The notes: generated by a model not told the origin, from the letters alone. A stretch of 64,000 nt of DNA from a gamma proteobacterium symbiont of Ctena orbiculata (GCA_003058495.1 QBVC01000020.1:1-64000), one strand, 5' to 3'; positions 56,945 through 64,000 are shown, counted from the stretch's first letter. Made by a program: numbers and translations.

Positions 56945-57379
56945 TCAGGGATGGCTGTTCCTCACGCGGATCACCAGGTCCACCACGTCCATCGCCGTGC
57001 CCGCGGGCAGTTCATGATTGACAAAATGTGGTGCGAGACGCTCTTTGATGTCGATCAGGTCGCCGGTGTCGACATTGTAGAAGTGGTGGTGGTGACTGGT
57101 ATTGGAGTCGTAGAAGGTGCGGTTTGCGTCGATAAAGATCTCACGCACCAGCCCCTTCTTGACGAACAGGCCAAGGGTATTGTAAACGGTGGCCTTCGAA
57201 ACCCGGGCACCCGCCTGCTTTACCATTTCAAACAACTGGTCAGCGGTAAGATGTTGATTGCGGGCGAAGAGGGTATCGGCGATAACCCGCCGTTGCCTTG
57301 TCAGATTGATGCCCTGGTCACTGAGAAGCGAATCGATTCTCTCTTGCTGGGTCGTTTGTCTGTCGTTTTTCGAATTCAT
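56945..57379 (-). CDS. Fur-family regulator, Irr/PerR-like, cysteine-free
   Basis: The ATG at 57379 gives 144 residues (the open frame extends upstream without support). A winged helix with LTRQRRVIADTLF and the recognition helix VSKATVYNTLGLF is followed by a C-terminal domain with HHHH (96-99) in TSHHHHFYNVDTGDLIDI. Fur and PerR usually have CxxC pairs after this histidine stretch; this protein has no cysteine at all. It also has no structural zinc site, which recalls Irr of Rhizobiales, a heme-responsive regulator with the HHH motif. A peroxide- or heme/iron-sensing role is inferred. It is divergent from rubrerythrin and flanked by two ICE-like sites. Confidence 0.85.
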   Translation of the reverse strand: MNSKNDRQTTQQERIDSLLSDQGINLTRQRRVIADTLFARNQHLTADQLFEMVKQAGARVSKATVYNTLGLFVKKGLVREIFIDANRTFYDSNTSHHHHFYNVDTGDLIDIKERLAPHFVNHELPAGTAMDVVDLVIRVRNSHP

Positions 57380-57566
57380 CGCCAAAGTATAAATAGAGAA
57401 ACTGAAAATTGCCAAGCCCGGGGCAAAAAAGCTTCCGCCGTCCAGGTGCTTGGCTGAAGTACGGAACCGATTTACCACCCTGGTCTCAGCGCTGAGAGTT
57501 GTTGCGGTGCCTTACCATAGCCATCTATCATCCTCGATTGAGGCGCCGAGACTAATAGGTGCAGAC

Positions 57567-57580
57567 TATCATTATCATTG
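57567..57580 (-). promoter_or_regulatory. Fur-box-like hexamers upstream of rubrerythrin
   Basis: On the minus strand the sequence reads CAATGATAATGATA, which contains GATAAT-GAT repeats of the classical Fur-box pattern (GATAATGATAATCATTATC) in its left two hexamers. The right half of the 19-bp box is not conserved. It lies 111 bp before the rubrerythrin start. It may be bound by a canonical Fur rather than the adjacent regulator. Confidence 0.4.
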
Positions 57581-57605
57581 AAAAGACCGTTCGCTCGGAA
57601 ACCAA

Positions 57606-57622
57606 TTTATAACTATTCTAAA
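57606..57622. promoter_or_regulatory. ICE/PerR-box-like palindrome upstream of rubrerythrin
   Basis: TTTATAA-CTA-TTCTAAA matches TTTAGAA-N3-TTCTAAA at 13 of 14 positions, and it also matches the PerR box TTATAAT-N-ATTATAA at 12 of 14. The dyad arms agree at 6 of 7 pairs. It lies 68 bp before the rubrerythrin ATG and overlaps a -10-like TATAAC, which fits repression. It shares the right arm TTCTAAA with the site at 56823-56839. Confidence 0.6.
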
Positions 57623-57690
57623 CACCTACGAAGGGCCCCAGCGCTCGACGTTTCTATCCACAATAAACCATCTTTTTTGGAGAACCAGAC

Positions 57691-58107
57691 ATGGAACTCA
57701 AAGGCAGTAAGACTGAGCAAAATCTGAAAGACGCATTCGCCGGAGAATCCCAGGCCAACCGCCGTTATCTCTACTTCGCCTCCAAGGCCGATGTGGAGGG
57801 ATACAACGACGTAGCCGCCCTGTTCCGCTCCACCGCGGAAGGCGAGACGGGCCATGCCCACGGACATCTGGAGTACCTGGAACAGTGCGGCGATCCCGCA
57901 ACCGGCCTGCCCATCGGTCCGACCGGAGACAACCTGAAGGCCGCAGTCGCCGGCGAAACCCATGAGTACACCGACATGTACCCGGGTATGGCCAAGACCG
58001 CCCGCGACGAAGGATTCGACGAGGTCGCAGACTGGTTCGAGACCCTGGCGAAGGCTGAGCGCTCCCACGCAAACCGGTACCAGAAGGCACTGGACGAGAT
58101 GGACTGA
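57691..58107 (+). CDS. rubrerythrin without rubredoxin domain
   Basis: A 138-residue four-helix ferritin-like protein. Diiron ligands are present in the usual spacing: E19, E52-x-x-H55 (EGETGH), E89/E92 ([11 protein letters not shown]) and E123-x-x-H126 (AERSH). There is no C-terminal rubredoxin domain (no CPxCG), so it is the erythrin-like short form. Rubrerythrins reduce hydrogen peroxide, and the electron donor here may be the Fe-S protein of the next gene. It is the first gene of a four-gene operon (with the Fe-S protein, the EncFtn-like protein and the DUF3501 protein) and is preceded by the ICE-like site. Confidence 0.93.
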   Translation: MELKGSKTEQNLKDAFAGESQANRRYLYFASKADVEGYNDVAALFRSTAEGETGHAHGHLEYLEQCGDPATGLPIGPTGDNLKAAVAGETHEYTDMYPGMAKTARDEGFDEVADWFETLAKAERSHANRYQKALDEMD

Positions 58108-58127
58108 AGTCCAGCCGGGAAACCTGA

Positions 58128-58170
58128 GCCCATGGTTCAGGGAGATCCATGGGCGGCCTCCGGGCCGCCC
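58128..58170 (+). promoter_or_regulatory. overlapping mutually exclusive hairpins between rubrerythrin and the Fe-S gene
   Basis: GCCCATGG (58128-58135) pairs with CCATGGGC (58147-58154), and GGGCGGCC (58151-58158) pairs with GGCCGCCC (58163-58170) around a TCCG loop. The two 8-bp perfect stems share the bases GGGC at 58151-58154, so only one can form fully at a time. No T-run follows, so it is not a simple terminator. It may give a 3' end or processing site that lets rubrerythrin be made in excess. Confidence 0.5.
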
Positions 58171-58195
58171 AATGACCCAATCAGGAGTAGTAGCA

Positions 58196-59539
58196 ATGGC
58201 AGCACCCAGCAACCAGAGAGAAGGTAATCTGGAGGCCCCCACAAGGCATCCAATCGATTGGAAGAGCCCCGAGTATTACGATGAAAAGAGGTTGATGGCG
58301 GAGCTCGAGAGGGTTTTCGATCTGTGCCACGGCTGTCGACGTTGTGTCAGCCTCTGCCAGAGCTTTCCAACCCTGTTCGATCTGGTGGACGAATCGGAGA
58401 CCATGGAGATCGATGGTGTCGATAAACAGGATTACTGGCAGGTGGTCGATCACTGCTACCTCTGCGATCTCTGCTACATGACCAAGTGCCCCTACGTACC
58501 GCCCCACGAGTGGAACATAGACTTTCCCCACCTGATGCTGCGCGCCAAGGCGGTCAAATACAAGCAGGGGGATGTCAAGCTGCGCGACAGGGTGCTCACC
58601 AGCACCGACAATCTAGGCAGACTGGCGGGCATTCCGGTGGTCGCCGGGATTGTCAACCGTTTCAACAAGGCCAACAATTTTCGCGAGATTCTGGATCACG
58701 CACTCGGTGTTCATCCGCAGGCAAAACTGCCCGAATTCCATGGCAAACCGCTGCGCAGGCGGCTTGCCGAAAGGATAAACAGCAGCGCCGAAGGCACCCC
58801 GGCCGGCGCCACCAAGGGCAAGGTAGCCCTGTTCAGCACCTGCTACGGCAACTACAACGAACCCCATGTGGGTGAGGACCTGGTTGCCGTCTTCGAGCAT
58901 AACGGGATTCCGGTCACCATCGCGCCGAAGGAGCAGTGCTGCGGCATGCCGAAACTGGAGCTGGGAAACCTGGAGGCCGTGGAGGCGGCGAAGGATGCCA
59001 ACATACCGGTATTGGCGGAACTGGTCGATGCGGGCTGGGATATCGTCGCCCCGGTACCCTCCTGCGCCCTGATGTTCAAACAGGAGCTGCCGCTGCTGTT
59101 CCCCGACGACCCGCAGGTGAAAAAGGTGGCGGAGGCGATATTCGATATCTTCGAGTATCTCATGATCCGCCACAAGAACGGCCTCCTTAAGACCGATTTC
59201 AAGCAGGGGCTTGGCAAGGTTGCCTACCATGCGGCCTGCCATCAGCGGGTACAGAACGTGGGCGCGAAGACCAAGGAGCTGCTGAGCCTGATACCGGATA
59301 CTGATGTCACCGCCATCGAGCGATGCTCGGGTCATGACGGCACCTATGCGGTGAAAAGCGAGTTCCACGCCCATGCGATGAAGATAGGCAGGCCGGTGGT
59401 CAGCCGGGTCAAGCAGGCGGAGGCCGACCACTATGGCAGCGACTGCCCCATGGCAGGCCACCATATCGAGAACGGCCTGGATGACGGCAGAGCGCCGGAG
59501 CACCCGATCAGCCTGCTCCGCATCGCCTACGACCTCTAA
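58196..59539 (+). CDS. Fe-S/CCG-domain oxidoreductase (GlpC/HdrD-like)
   Basis: A 447-residue protein starting at the ATG at 58196 (AGGAG 8 nt upstream). Two 4Fe-4S sites are at the N-terminus: CHGCRRCVSLCQSFP and CYLCDLCYMTKCPYVPP. The rest has two CCG-type domains with CCGMP (EQCCGMPKLELGN) and SCALMF, and a HACH element (YHAACHQRVQNV). The architecture is that of the GlpC/HdrD family, which moves electrons between quinones or thiols and clusters. In this operon, next to rubrerythrin, an electron-donor role to the peroxide reductase is an inference. The overlapping upstream frame within rubrerythrin is not coding. Confidence 0.88.
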   Translation: MAAPSNQREGNLEAPTRHPIDWKSPEYYDEKRLMAELERVFDLCHGCRRCVSLCQSFPTLFDLVDESETMEIDGVDKQDYWQVVDHCYLCDLCYMTKCPYVPPHEWNIDFPHLMLRAKAVKYKQGDVKLRDRVLTSTDNLGRLAGIPVVAGIVNRFNKANNFREILDHALGVHPQAKLPEFHGKPLRRRLAERINSSAEGTPAGATKGKVALFSTCYGNYNEPHVGEDLVAVFEHNGIPVTIAPKEQCCGMPKLELGNLEAVEAAKDANIPVLAELVDAGWDIVAPVPSCALMFKQELPLLFPDDPQVKKVAEAIFDIFEYLMIRHKNGLLKTDFKQGLGKVAYHAACHQRVQNVGAKTKELLSLIPDTDVTAIERCSGHDGTYAVKSEFHAHAMKIGRPVVSRVKQAEADHYGSDCPMAGHHIENGLDDGRAPEHPISLLRIAYDL

Positions 59540-59559
59540 TTGCTCGAGGAGGGAATCAT

Positions 59560-59847
59560 ATGTCAAATGAGGGCTATCACGAACCGGTGGAACAACTCAG
59601 CGACGAGACACGAGACATGCACCGGGCAATTATTTCATTGATCGAGGAACTGGAGGCTGTAGATTGGTATAACCAACGGGTCGATGCCTGCAGTGACACG
59701 GACCTGAGAGCGATACTCGCCCACAACAGAGACGAGGAGAAGGAACACGCGGCGATGGTGCTGGAATGGATCAGGCGTCAAGACCCCGGCTTCGACAAGG
59801 AGCTGAAAGACTACCTTTTCAGTGACAGACAGATCGCCCACGACTAG
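59560..59847 (+). CDS. EncFtn-like (encapsulated ferritin type) protein without targeting tail
   Basis: A 95-residue two-helix ferritin-like protein. It matches, by eye, the encapsulated ferritin (EncFtn) of Rhodospirillum rubrum over almost its whole length: EELEAVDWYNQRVDA and ILAHNRDEEKEHAAMVLEW. The ferroxidase ligands E32, E62, H65 and the nearby W38/Y39 of the R. rubrum protein correspond to E30, E60, H63, W36 and Y37 here. In the described systems this protein has a C-terminal tail that docks it inside an encapsulin shell and is followed by the shell gene. Here the protein ends at YLFSDRQIAHD and no encapsulin is present. GGAGGG lies 8 nt before the ATG. An iron-oxidising role outside a shell is inferred. 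Confidence 0.85.
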   Translation: MSNEGYHEPVEQLSDETRDMHRAIISLIEELEAVDWYNQRVDACSDTDLRAILAHNRDEEKEHAAMVLEWIRRQDPGFDKELKDYLFSDRQIAHD

Positions 59848-59928
59848 GCAGATGGCAACGGCAAAGCAGAGAAACATTGCCCAATTCGAGCACAGGGAAG
59901 TAACGATTTTTTTCAACGGGAGAGATTA

Positions 59929-60513
59929 ATGACCCAGCTTTCACACGACGATCTCTACAGTCTTGAGGAGTATGCCCGGATTCGCCCGGAGTTCCGAGCC
60001 AAGGTGATAGACCATAAGAAGAGTCGCCGCCTTGCCATCGGCCCTCACGCCGCTCTCTATTTCGAGGACGAGCTGACCATGCAGTACCAGATACAGGAGA
60101 TGCTTCGCATTGAACGGATCTTCGAACAGCAGGGTATTCAGGACGAGCTCGATGTCTACAACCCGTTGATCCCGGATGGCATGAACTGGAAGGCGACCTT
60201 CATGATGGAGTACCACGACGTGGATGAACGGAAGCAGGCCCTTACCGAGCTGATCGGCATCGAAGCGGCCATCTGGGTAGCGGTGTCCGGCTTTGACAAG
60301 GTCCGTCCCATCGCCAATGAGGACCTGGAACGGAGCACCGAGGAAAAGACCTCCGCGGTGCATTTCCTCCGCTTCGAGCTGACTCAGCCGATGATCGATG
60401 CCCTGAAGGCGGGCGCGGCCCTCTCCGCGGGCATAGATCACCCGAACTACGACTACCGTGTGGATAACCTCGACGCCAGGGTGCGTGAGTCCCTGATCAA
60501 GGATCTGCACTGA
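59929..60513 (+). CDS. DUF3501 family protein
   Basis: A 194-residue soluble protein, GGGAGAG 4 nt before the ATG. The order YARIRPEFRAKVIDHKKSRR, LAIGPHAALYFEDELTMQYQ, IQEMLRIERIFEQ and DELDVYNPLIPDG is the DUF3501 pattern. The family has no established function, but I know it as a frequent partner of rubrerythrin and the CCG-type Fe-S protein, which is exactly the arrangement here (81 bp after the EncFtn-like gene). It has no cysteine, so it is unlikely to be an Fe-S protein. Confidence 0.85.
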   Translation: MTQLSHDDLYSLEEYARIRPEFRAKVIDHKKSRRLAIGPHAALYFEDELTMQYQIQEMLRIERIFEQQGIQDELDVYNPLIPDGMNWKATFMMEYHDVDERKQALTELIGIEAAIWVAVSGFDKVRPIANEDLERSTEEKTSAVHFLRFELTQPMIDALKAGAALSAGIDHPNYDYRVDNLDARVRESLIKDLH

Positions 60514-60905
60514 GGCGGCGCAGATGCACACAGGCGGACAGCGATAACGGGAGCAGGCCAGGCTCCGAACATTGACCAGATGACCGGGTGCCTGGCTGAT
60601 CCATCGAAACCGGGTTAATTTTCGTAAACTTTTCCGGCCTCGCTTACCCAGGCCCACTCCGTGCAGTCTGCCCCGGCCATCCCCTCCGCACACGCCTCGT
60701 GCCAGAATCAAGCCTGCCTGAAAAGGATTTGCCGACAGCCGGAACCGGCGCCCCGGGCAAACGAGAGGATGAGAGCGAGCTCAAGTTTCCAAACGCCTTT
60801 ACCCGGACAGGTTGACGAAGCAGTGATTCACTCTAATAATCAACCCTATCCAACCTGTATAGTTGCATGCTGGACTGCCACATATACCAATAAAGGAACC
60901 TTGTC
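60514..60905. other. 392-bp gap before the DUF4398-type lipoprotein genes
   Basis: No gene is supported. An 82-codon open frame (60661-60909) has no ribosome site and no family-like composition. The right end holds a promoter-like sequence (60812-60840) and the AAAGGAA ribosome site of the next gene. Confidence 0.65.
60812..60840 (+). promoter_or_regulatory. sigma-70-like promoter of the lipoprotein pair
   Basis: TTGACG (60812-60817), a 17-bp spacer and AATAAT (60835-60840) fit the sigma-70 consensus at 5 of 6 and 5 of 6 positions. The spacer contains the palindrome AGTGA-T-TCACT (60822-60832), a possible operator between the two boxes. The next gene starts 65 bp downstream. Confidence 0.55.
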
Positions 60906-61301
60906 ATGATGATCGATCGCATCCCCCGCATAGAGCGTTCACCAACAATTCCCCTCTTGGGCGCACTTGTATTTGCCCTGCTCATCGGCTGCAGCTCGAC
61001 ACCCGAACCGGTCGCAGAGATGGCGGCCGCCAAGACCTCGCTGGTGTCCGCGGACAACCAGGAGACCATAAAACATGCCCCCGTCGCCATCGACCGCGCC
61101 AAGCAGAAGCTGAAGCGCGCGGAAACCGCGATCGCCAAGGAGGAGTACGAGGAGGCCAAACGCCTCGCTGAGGAGGCCCAGGCCGATGCCGAGCTGGCAC
61201 AGGCGATAGCGGCAAAGACCGAGGCGGAAATGGCCGTCAAGGAGCTGGAAAACAGCATTCAGGTGTTGCGTGAAGAGATCATGCGGGCCAGGAGCAGGTA
61301 A
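60906..61301 (+). CDS. DUF4398-type lipoprotein
   Basis: A 131-residue lipoprotein. The signal ends at the lipobox LLIGC (ALVFALLIGCSS), and the mature part is one long alanine/glutamate-rich coiled coil (IDRAKQKLKRAETAIAKEEY, AEEAQADAELAQAIAAKTEA), the DUF4398 pattern. AAAGGAA precedes the ATG at 60906 by 7 nt; the second ATG is also possible. The function is unknown; a periplasmic rod between membranes is a reasonable guess. It is followed by the OmpA-domain lipoprotein with a 37-bp gap. Confidence 0.85.
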   Translation: MMIDRIPRIERSPTIPLLGALVFALLIGCSSTPEPVAEMAAAKTSLVSADNQETIKHAPVAIDRAKQKLKRAETAIAKEEYEEAKRLAEEAQADAELAQAIAAKTEAEMAVKELENSIQVLREEIMRARSR

Positions 61302-61338
61302 ACCATAAAACAGACCCATTGATTAGGGGAGATCCAAC

Positions 61339-62172
61339 ATGTCTCGAACAATGATCAACTCGATCACAGCCGTATCCCTGGCACTACTCTTCGCCGCCTG
61401 CGGTACGCTGCAAAAAAACCAGACCCTGCTCGACGCGGAGCAGGCCTATGCCGAGGCGAAGCAGAAAGAACAACTGCTGCGCTACGCACCTGACGAACTG
61501 GAACGCGCCAATCAAGCCCTCAGCCGCGCCGCCGAGGCCAAGAATGAAGAGGATATGAGCTCACTGGCCTATGTCGGCGCCACGCGCATCTCGATCGCGG
61601 AATCGGTCGCCGCCCGCAAGGCCGCCAGCGCCAGGCTGACCGAGCTGAGCGAAGTCAAGAACAAGGAGAGGCTGCGGGCGCGGGAGATAGAGGTCCAGAT
61701 GGAACAGCAGGCAAAGGCCGAGGCGCTGCGCGAAAAGGAGGCGGCCCTGATGGAGCGGGAGAACGCCCTCGCCAAGGCGGAGACACTGCGTCAGGAGCTC
61801 GCCGAACTGCAGGCGATGAAGACCGAGCGCGGCATCGTCCTGACCCTGGGCGATGTGCTCTTCTCCACCGGCAAGACCGACCTCCTGCCGGGCGCCAAGA
61901 GCACCATCGAGAAGCTCGCCTCGTTCCTTGCCGAATATCCGGATAAGACCGTATTGGTCGAGGGGCACACCGACAACGTGGGCACCGACGCCTTCAACCA
62001 GGACCTCTCGGAGCGGCGGGCGATCTCGGTGAAGAATGCATTGATGCAGGCCGGGGTCGACGGCTCGCGCATCGACACCATGGGGCTTGGCGAGAGTCAG
62101 CCCATTACCGACAACAGCACCTCGGCGGGACGTCTGAAGAACCGCCGGGTGGAGATCGTGATTCGCGACTGA
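61339..62172 (+). CDS. OmpA-family lipoprotein with DUF4398-like helical region
   Basis: A 277-residue protein. The lipobox LLFAACG is near residue 20. Residues 30-155 are a coiled coil of the same kind as the preceding gene (AEQAYAEAKQKEQLLRYAPD, AREIEVQMEQQAKAEALREK). Residues 165-277 are an OmpA peptidoglycan-binding domain with VEGHTDNVGTDAFNQDLSERRAISV and NRRVEIVI. It is anchored in the outer membrane and binds peptidoglycan, while the coiled coil can pair with its neighbour. GGGGAG lies 8 nt before the ATG. A strong terminator follows 34 bp after the stop. Confidence 0.93.
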   Translation: MSRTMINSITAVSLALLFAACGTLQKNQTLLDAEQAYAEAKQKEQLLRYAPDELERANQALSRAAEAKNEEDMSSLAYVGATRISIAESVAARKAASARLTELSEVKNKERLRAREIEVQMEQQAKAEALREKEAALMERENALAKAETLRQELAELQAMKTERGIVLTLGDVLFSTGKTDLLPGAKSTIEKLASFLAEYPDKTVLVEGHTDNVGTDAFNQDLSERRAISVKNALMQAGVDGSRIDTMGLGESQPITDNSTSAGRLKNRRVEIVIRD

Positions 62173-62206
62173 GCGGACGCCACTGTCCCACGCCTTAATA
62201 CAGCGT

Positions 62207-62233
62207 ACGGGTGCGGTCCAACCGCACCCGTTT
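62207..62233 (+). terminator. hairpin terminator between converging genes
   Basis: ACGGGTGCGGT-CCA-ACCGCACCCGT is a perfect 11-bp stem with a 3-nt loop, followed on the plus strand by TTT. It lies 34 bp after the OmpA-domain gene and 7 bp before the end of the converging membrane-protein gene, so it probably serves both. Confidence 0.65.
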
Positions 62234-62240
62234 CCATGCG

Positions 62241-64000
62241 CTACCCGGCCGCCGGCACAGGATGCGGCCTGTTTCTGGAAGCCAACCTGGAGAGAAAGAG
62301 CATCGTCAGCAGGCAATAGCCGAGCGCCTTCAACGGCGAGGACCAGGGCGAGTGGTTCGCCTCTATCCGCTGTGCCGCTGCAGGCCGTATGGTCACGATT
62401 CTCTCCCCTGCCTTGGCCGAGGTGAGATCCACCAGCTCACTGTATCCATCCGACTCGATCAGCACCCGACCCCTCTCCCTGCCCGTGGACAGCACGAGCT
62501 CAAGCGCCAAACCCTGCGTCGCCAGGCTGGCCATCAGGACGCCACTGCTGCTGTTCCCACTGAGCCGTCCATGTTCATCGGTCTGCCAGCCATGGGGTGA
62601 CAGTTCGCCCTCCACATTGACGCCCATCCAGGCGGGTTTCGAGGCCCTTTGCAGACCCTTCAAGACCACCCTCCTTTGATCCATTGGCGTCAGGCTCAGC
62701 CGGCGCTCGACCGGCGGCAGGGGATCGGCTGTCGCCACCAGGCCGACCCCAGTACCAAGCAACAGGATCAGGGCCCCGATTGTCCAGTTGCCGATAGCCC
62801 GGCCACGGCCCACACCGTCAGATAAAAGCAATGAAAACACCGTTATCGCCATGCCGAGGTATACCGAAAAACCTGACCAGTAGAAGTAGCGGTATTCAGC
62901 TGAAACCGTCACCAGGAAGTAGCTCAGAATATTGACCAGGCCCGAGCACAGCAGTGCCATGGCGAAGAGGCCCTCCCCGTTGATCTCCGCCCGCGAGTGG
63001 ATCAACAGCGTAAGACCGATCATGGCGAGGAGCGCGAACAGCAGCGGTCTGCCGAGCAGATCATTGAGCGGCGAGGTCACATAGCCTTGCACCAGCCTTG
63101 TCGCCAGCCTGGGTGGATCGGTATCGACCTCCCAATGGAACAGCTCGCTCTCTCCCGGTTTGTAGAACATGGCGCGGGAGTTGGGATCGCTGATACTTTT
63201 GTGAAAACTGGCTGAGTTCAGCCTGAACAGGGCAAGCGGGTTGTCGAGCACCGCGCCCATCCATGCCCTGGTCAACCTGTCGGAGCCCCATAGTTTCTGC
63301 CGCATAAGCTGTTTGTGTATAAAGCCGCACTTGCCCCAAAGCGCGGCCGTGTCCCACTGTATCGGCGTATAGCAGGACTCGACGATTCTTCTCGCCTGAT
63401 CGTCGCTCCACTCCCCCGGAAAGAGATTGCTACCCTCCATATAGGAGAGGCCGAGCAGTTGATAGGTTTTTATACTGTCACCCGGATGTGATCTCTCTGC
63501 CCGAGTCAATGTCAACAGCGAGCCATGGAGCGTCGGCATCAACAGCAGCATAACCGTGGCGGCGAGCAGGTTGCGCCGCCAACCCAGTCCGTGATTGATA
63601 TAGAGCAGCAGCGGAATGATCGCAAAAACGGTATTCAAGCGGGTCAGAAAACCGGCCAGGAGCAACAGGTTGGCGACAACAAGAAAGAACGCCCTCTTAC
63701 CCCGGGGCGCGCCATCCCGGTTCGCCAGATAGCCGAACACGGCCGCCGCAAGCAACCATCCCACCAGCAGCACGTCCTTATGCACATTACCCAGCATATT
63801 GAAGGCGCCGGGCAGCATGGGGACGATCAAGATAGCGATCGACAAGGCGCCGACACGCCGGCTATAGCTGAGTGCCAACGCCGCGAGGCTGCCCCATATC
63901 AATAGATTGACCAGGACGACAAAACCGAACGGACCGGGAACCAGGGCATGGATCAATGACCATACCAGGGTGGAAAACGGCGCATGCCAGTCGCTGTAGC
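62241..64000 (-). CDS. polytopic membrane protein, GT39/GT83-like, N-terminus missing
   Basis: The frame is open to the right edge of the window (no stop to 64000), so the N-terminus lies beyond it; about 585 residues are visible. It has ten or more hydrophobic segments (VVLVNLLIWGSLAALAL, ILIVPMLPGAFNMLG, FFLVVANLLLLAGFL, LLAATVMLLLMPTL and others). The segment just inside the right edge reads YSDWHAPFSTLVWSLIHALV, which resembles the D-x-H-P-P loop of lipid-linked-sugar glycosyltransferases. A soluble C-terminal beta-rich part (about 420-560) follows. A membrane glycosyltransferase or flippase-like role is inferred. The TTG at 63956 should not be taken as the start. Confidence 0.7.
   Translation of the reverse strand, partial: YSDWHAPFSTLVWSLIHALVPGPFGFVVLVNLLIWGSLAALALSYSRRVGALSIAILIVPMLPGAFNMLGNVHKDVLLVGWLLAAAVFGYLANRDGAPRGKRAFFLVVANLLLLAGFLTRLNTVFAIIPLLLYINHGLGWRRNLLAATVMLLLMPTLHGSLLTLTRAERSHPGDSIKTYQLLGLSYMEGSNLFPGEWSDDQARRIVESCYTPIQWDTAALWGKCGFIHKQLMRQKLWGSDRLTRAWMGAVLDNPLALFRLNSASFHKSISDPNSRAMFYKPGESELFHWEVDTDPPRLATRLVQGYVTSPLNDLLGRPLLFALLAMIGLTLLIHSRAEINGEGLFAMALLCSGLVNILSYFLVTVSAEYRYFYWSGFSVYLGMAITVFSLLLSDGVGRGRAIGNWTIGALILLLGTGVGLVATADPLPPVERRLSLTPMDQRRVVLKGLQRASKPAWMGVNVEGELSPHGWQTDEHGRLSGNSSSGVLMASLATQGLALELVLSTGRERGRVLIESDGYSELVDLTSAKAGERIVTIRPAAAQRIEANHSPWSSPLKALGYCLLTMLFLSRLASRNRPHPVPAAG

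Larger units (their letters stand above)
57380..57690. other. 311-bp divergent promoter region of the Fur-family gene and rubrerythrin
   Basis: No gene seen. It contains a Fur-type hexamer array on the minus strand (57567-57580) and an ICE/PerR-box-like palindrome (57606-57622), both upstream of rubrerythrin. GGAG lies 8 nt before the rubrerythrin ATG. Confidence 0.8.

Noticed and set aside
55474-60513. An encapsulin shell gene near the EncFtn-like gene
   Set aside because: The flanking genes are a di-heme peroxidase, a Fur-family protein, rubrerythrin, an Fe-S protein and DUF3501. No HK97-fold-like sequence or additional open frame is present in the operon.
60661-60909. 82-codon open frame ending at the lipoprotein start
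   Set aside because: It has no ribosome site, is cysteine- and proline-rich in an irregular way, and overlaps the promoter-like sequence.

Overview
The window looks like a piece of a gammaproteobacterial chromosome. It has moderately high GC, with a few AT-rich intergenic stretches. The gene order pilMNOPQ-aroK-aroB-damX-gltB-gltD and the type IV pilus, YcgL, SlyX, DUF3135 and KamA-type proteins are typical of Gammaproteobacteria. A Chromatiales-like, possibly sulfur-oxidising, organism is my inference: the ArsR regulator at the left edge has the cysteine pair of persulfide sensors, but no sulfur-oxidation enzyme is present. I saw no rRNA, tRNA, CRISPR array, prophage or transposase gene.

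Layout. 1-8430: end of a PAS protein, a two-cysteine ArsR regulator, SlyX, a phospholipase D protein, a 373-residue KAS III, then an exported protein, a DsbC-like protein with two C-terminal repeats, a lipoprotein and a LuxR solo, all on the minus strand. 8545-26464: a long minus-strand block with ycgL-glgP, gltBD, damX, aroB, aroK and pilQPONM. 26660-29785: penicillin-binding protein 1A and a small conserved protein. 29796-41198: central metabolism (gltA, a lysine 2,3-aminomutase-like enzyme, sucCD with a polyphosphate kinase 2, pfkA), mixed with exported proteins. 41286-48014: a thermonuclease whose start overlaps the rpmE terminator, L31, a DUF3135 protein, a rof-like gene broken by an in-frame TAG, an H-NS-like protein, a GGDEF-EAL protein and hemW. 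48096-55473: an orphan TakP-like TRAP binding protein, a REP-like inverted repeat, uvrD, a small monooxygenase, a patatin autotransporter and glucokinase.

55641-60513 is the most interesting region. It holds a di-heme cytochrome c peroxidase, a cysteine-free Fur-family regulator with an HHHH motif (Irr-like), and a plus-strand operon of rubrerythrin, an Fe-S/CCG oxidoreductase, an encapsulated-ferritin (EncFtn)-like protein without encapsulin or targeting tail, and a DUF3501 protein. Two 17-bp sites close to the Irr iron-control element lie upstream of the peroxidase and of rubrerythrin. I read this as a peroxide/iron defence regulon run by the local regulator, with an EncFtn-type ferroxidase working outside a nanocompartment.

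60906-64000 holds two DUF4398-type lipoproteins, the second with an OmpA domain, and the C-terminal part of a large polytopic membrane protein that runs off the right edge.
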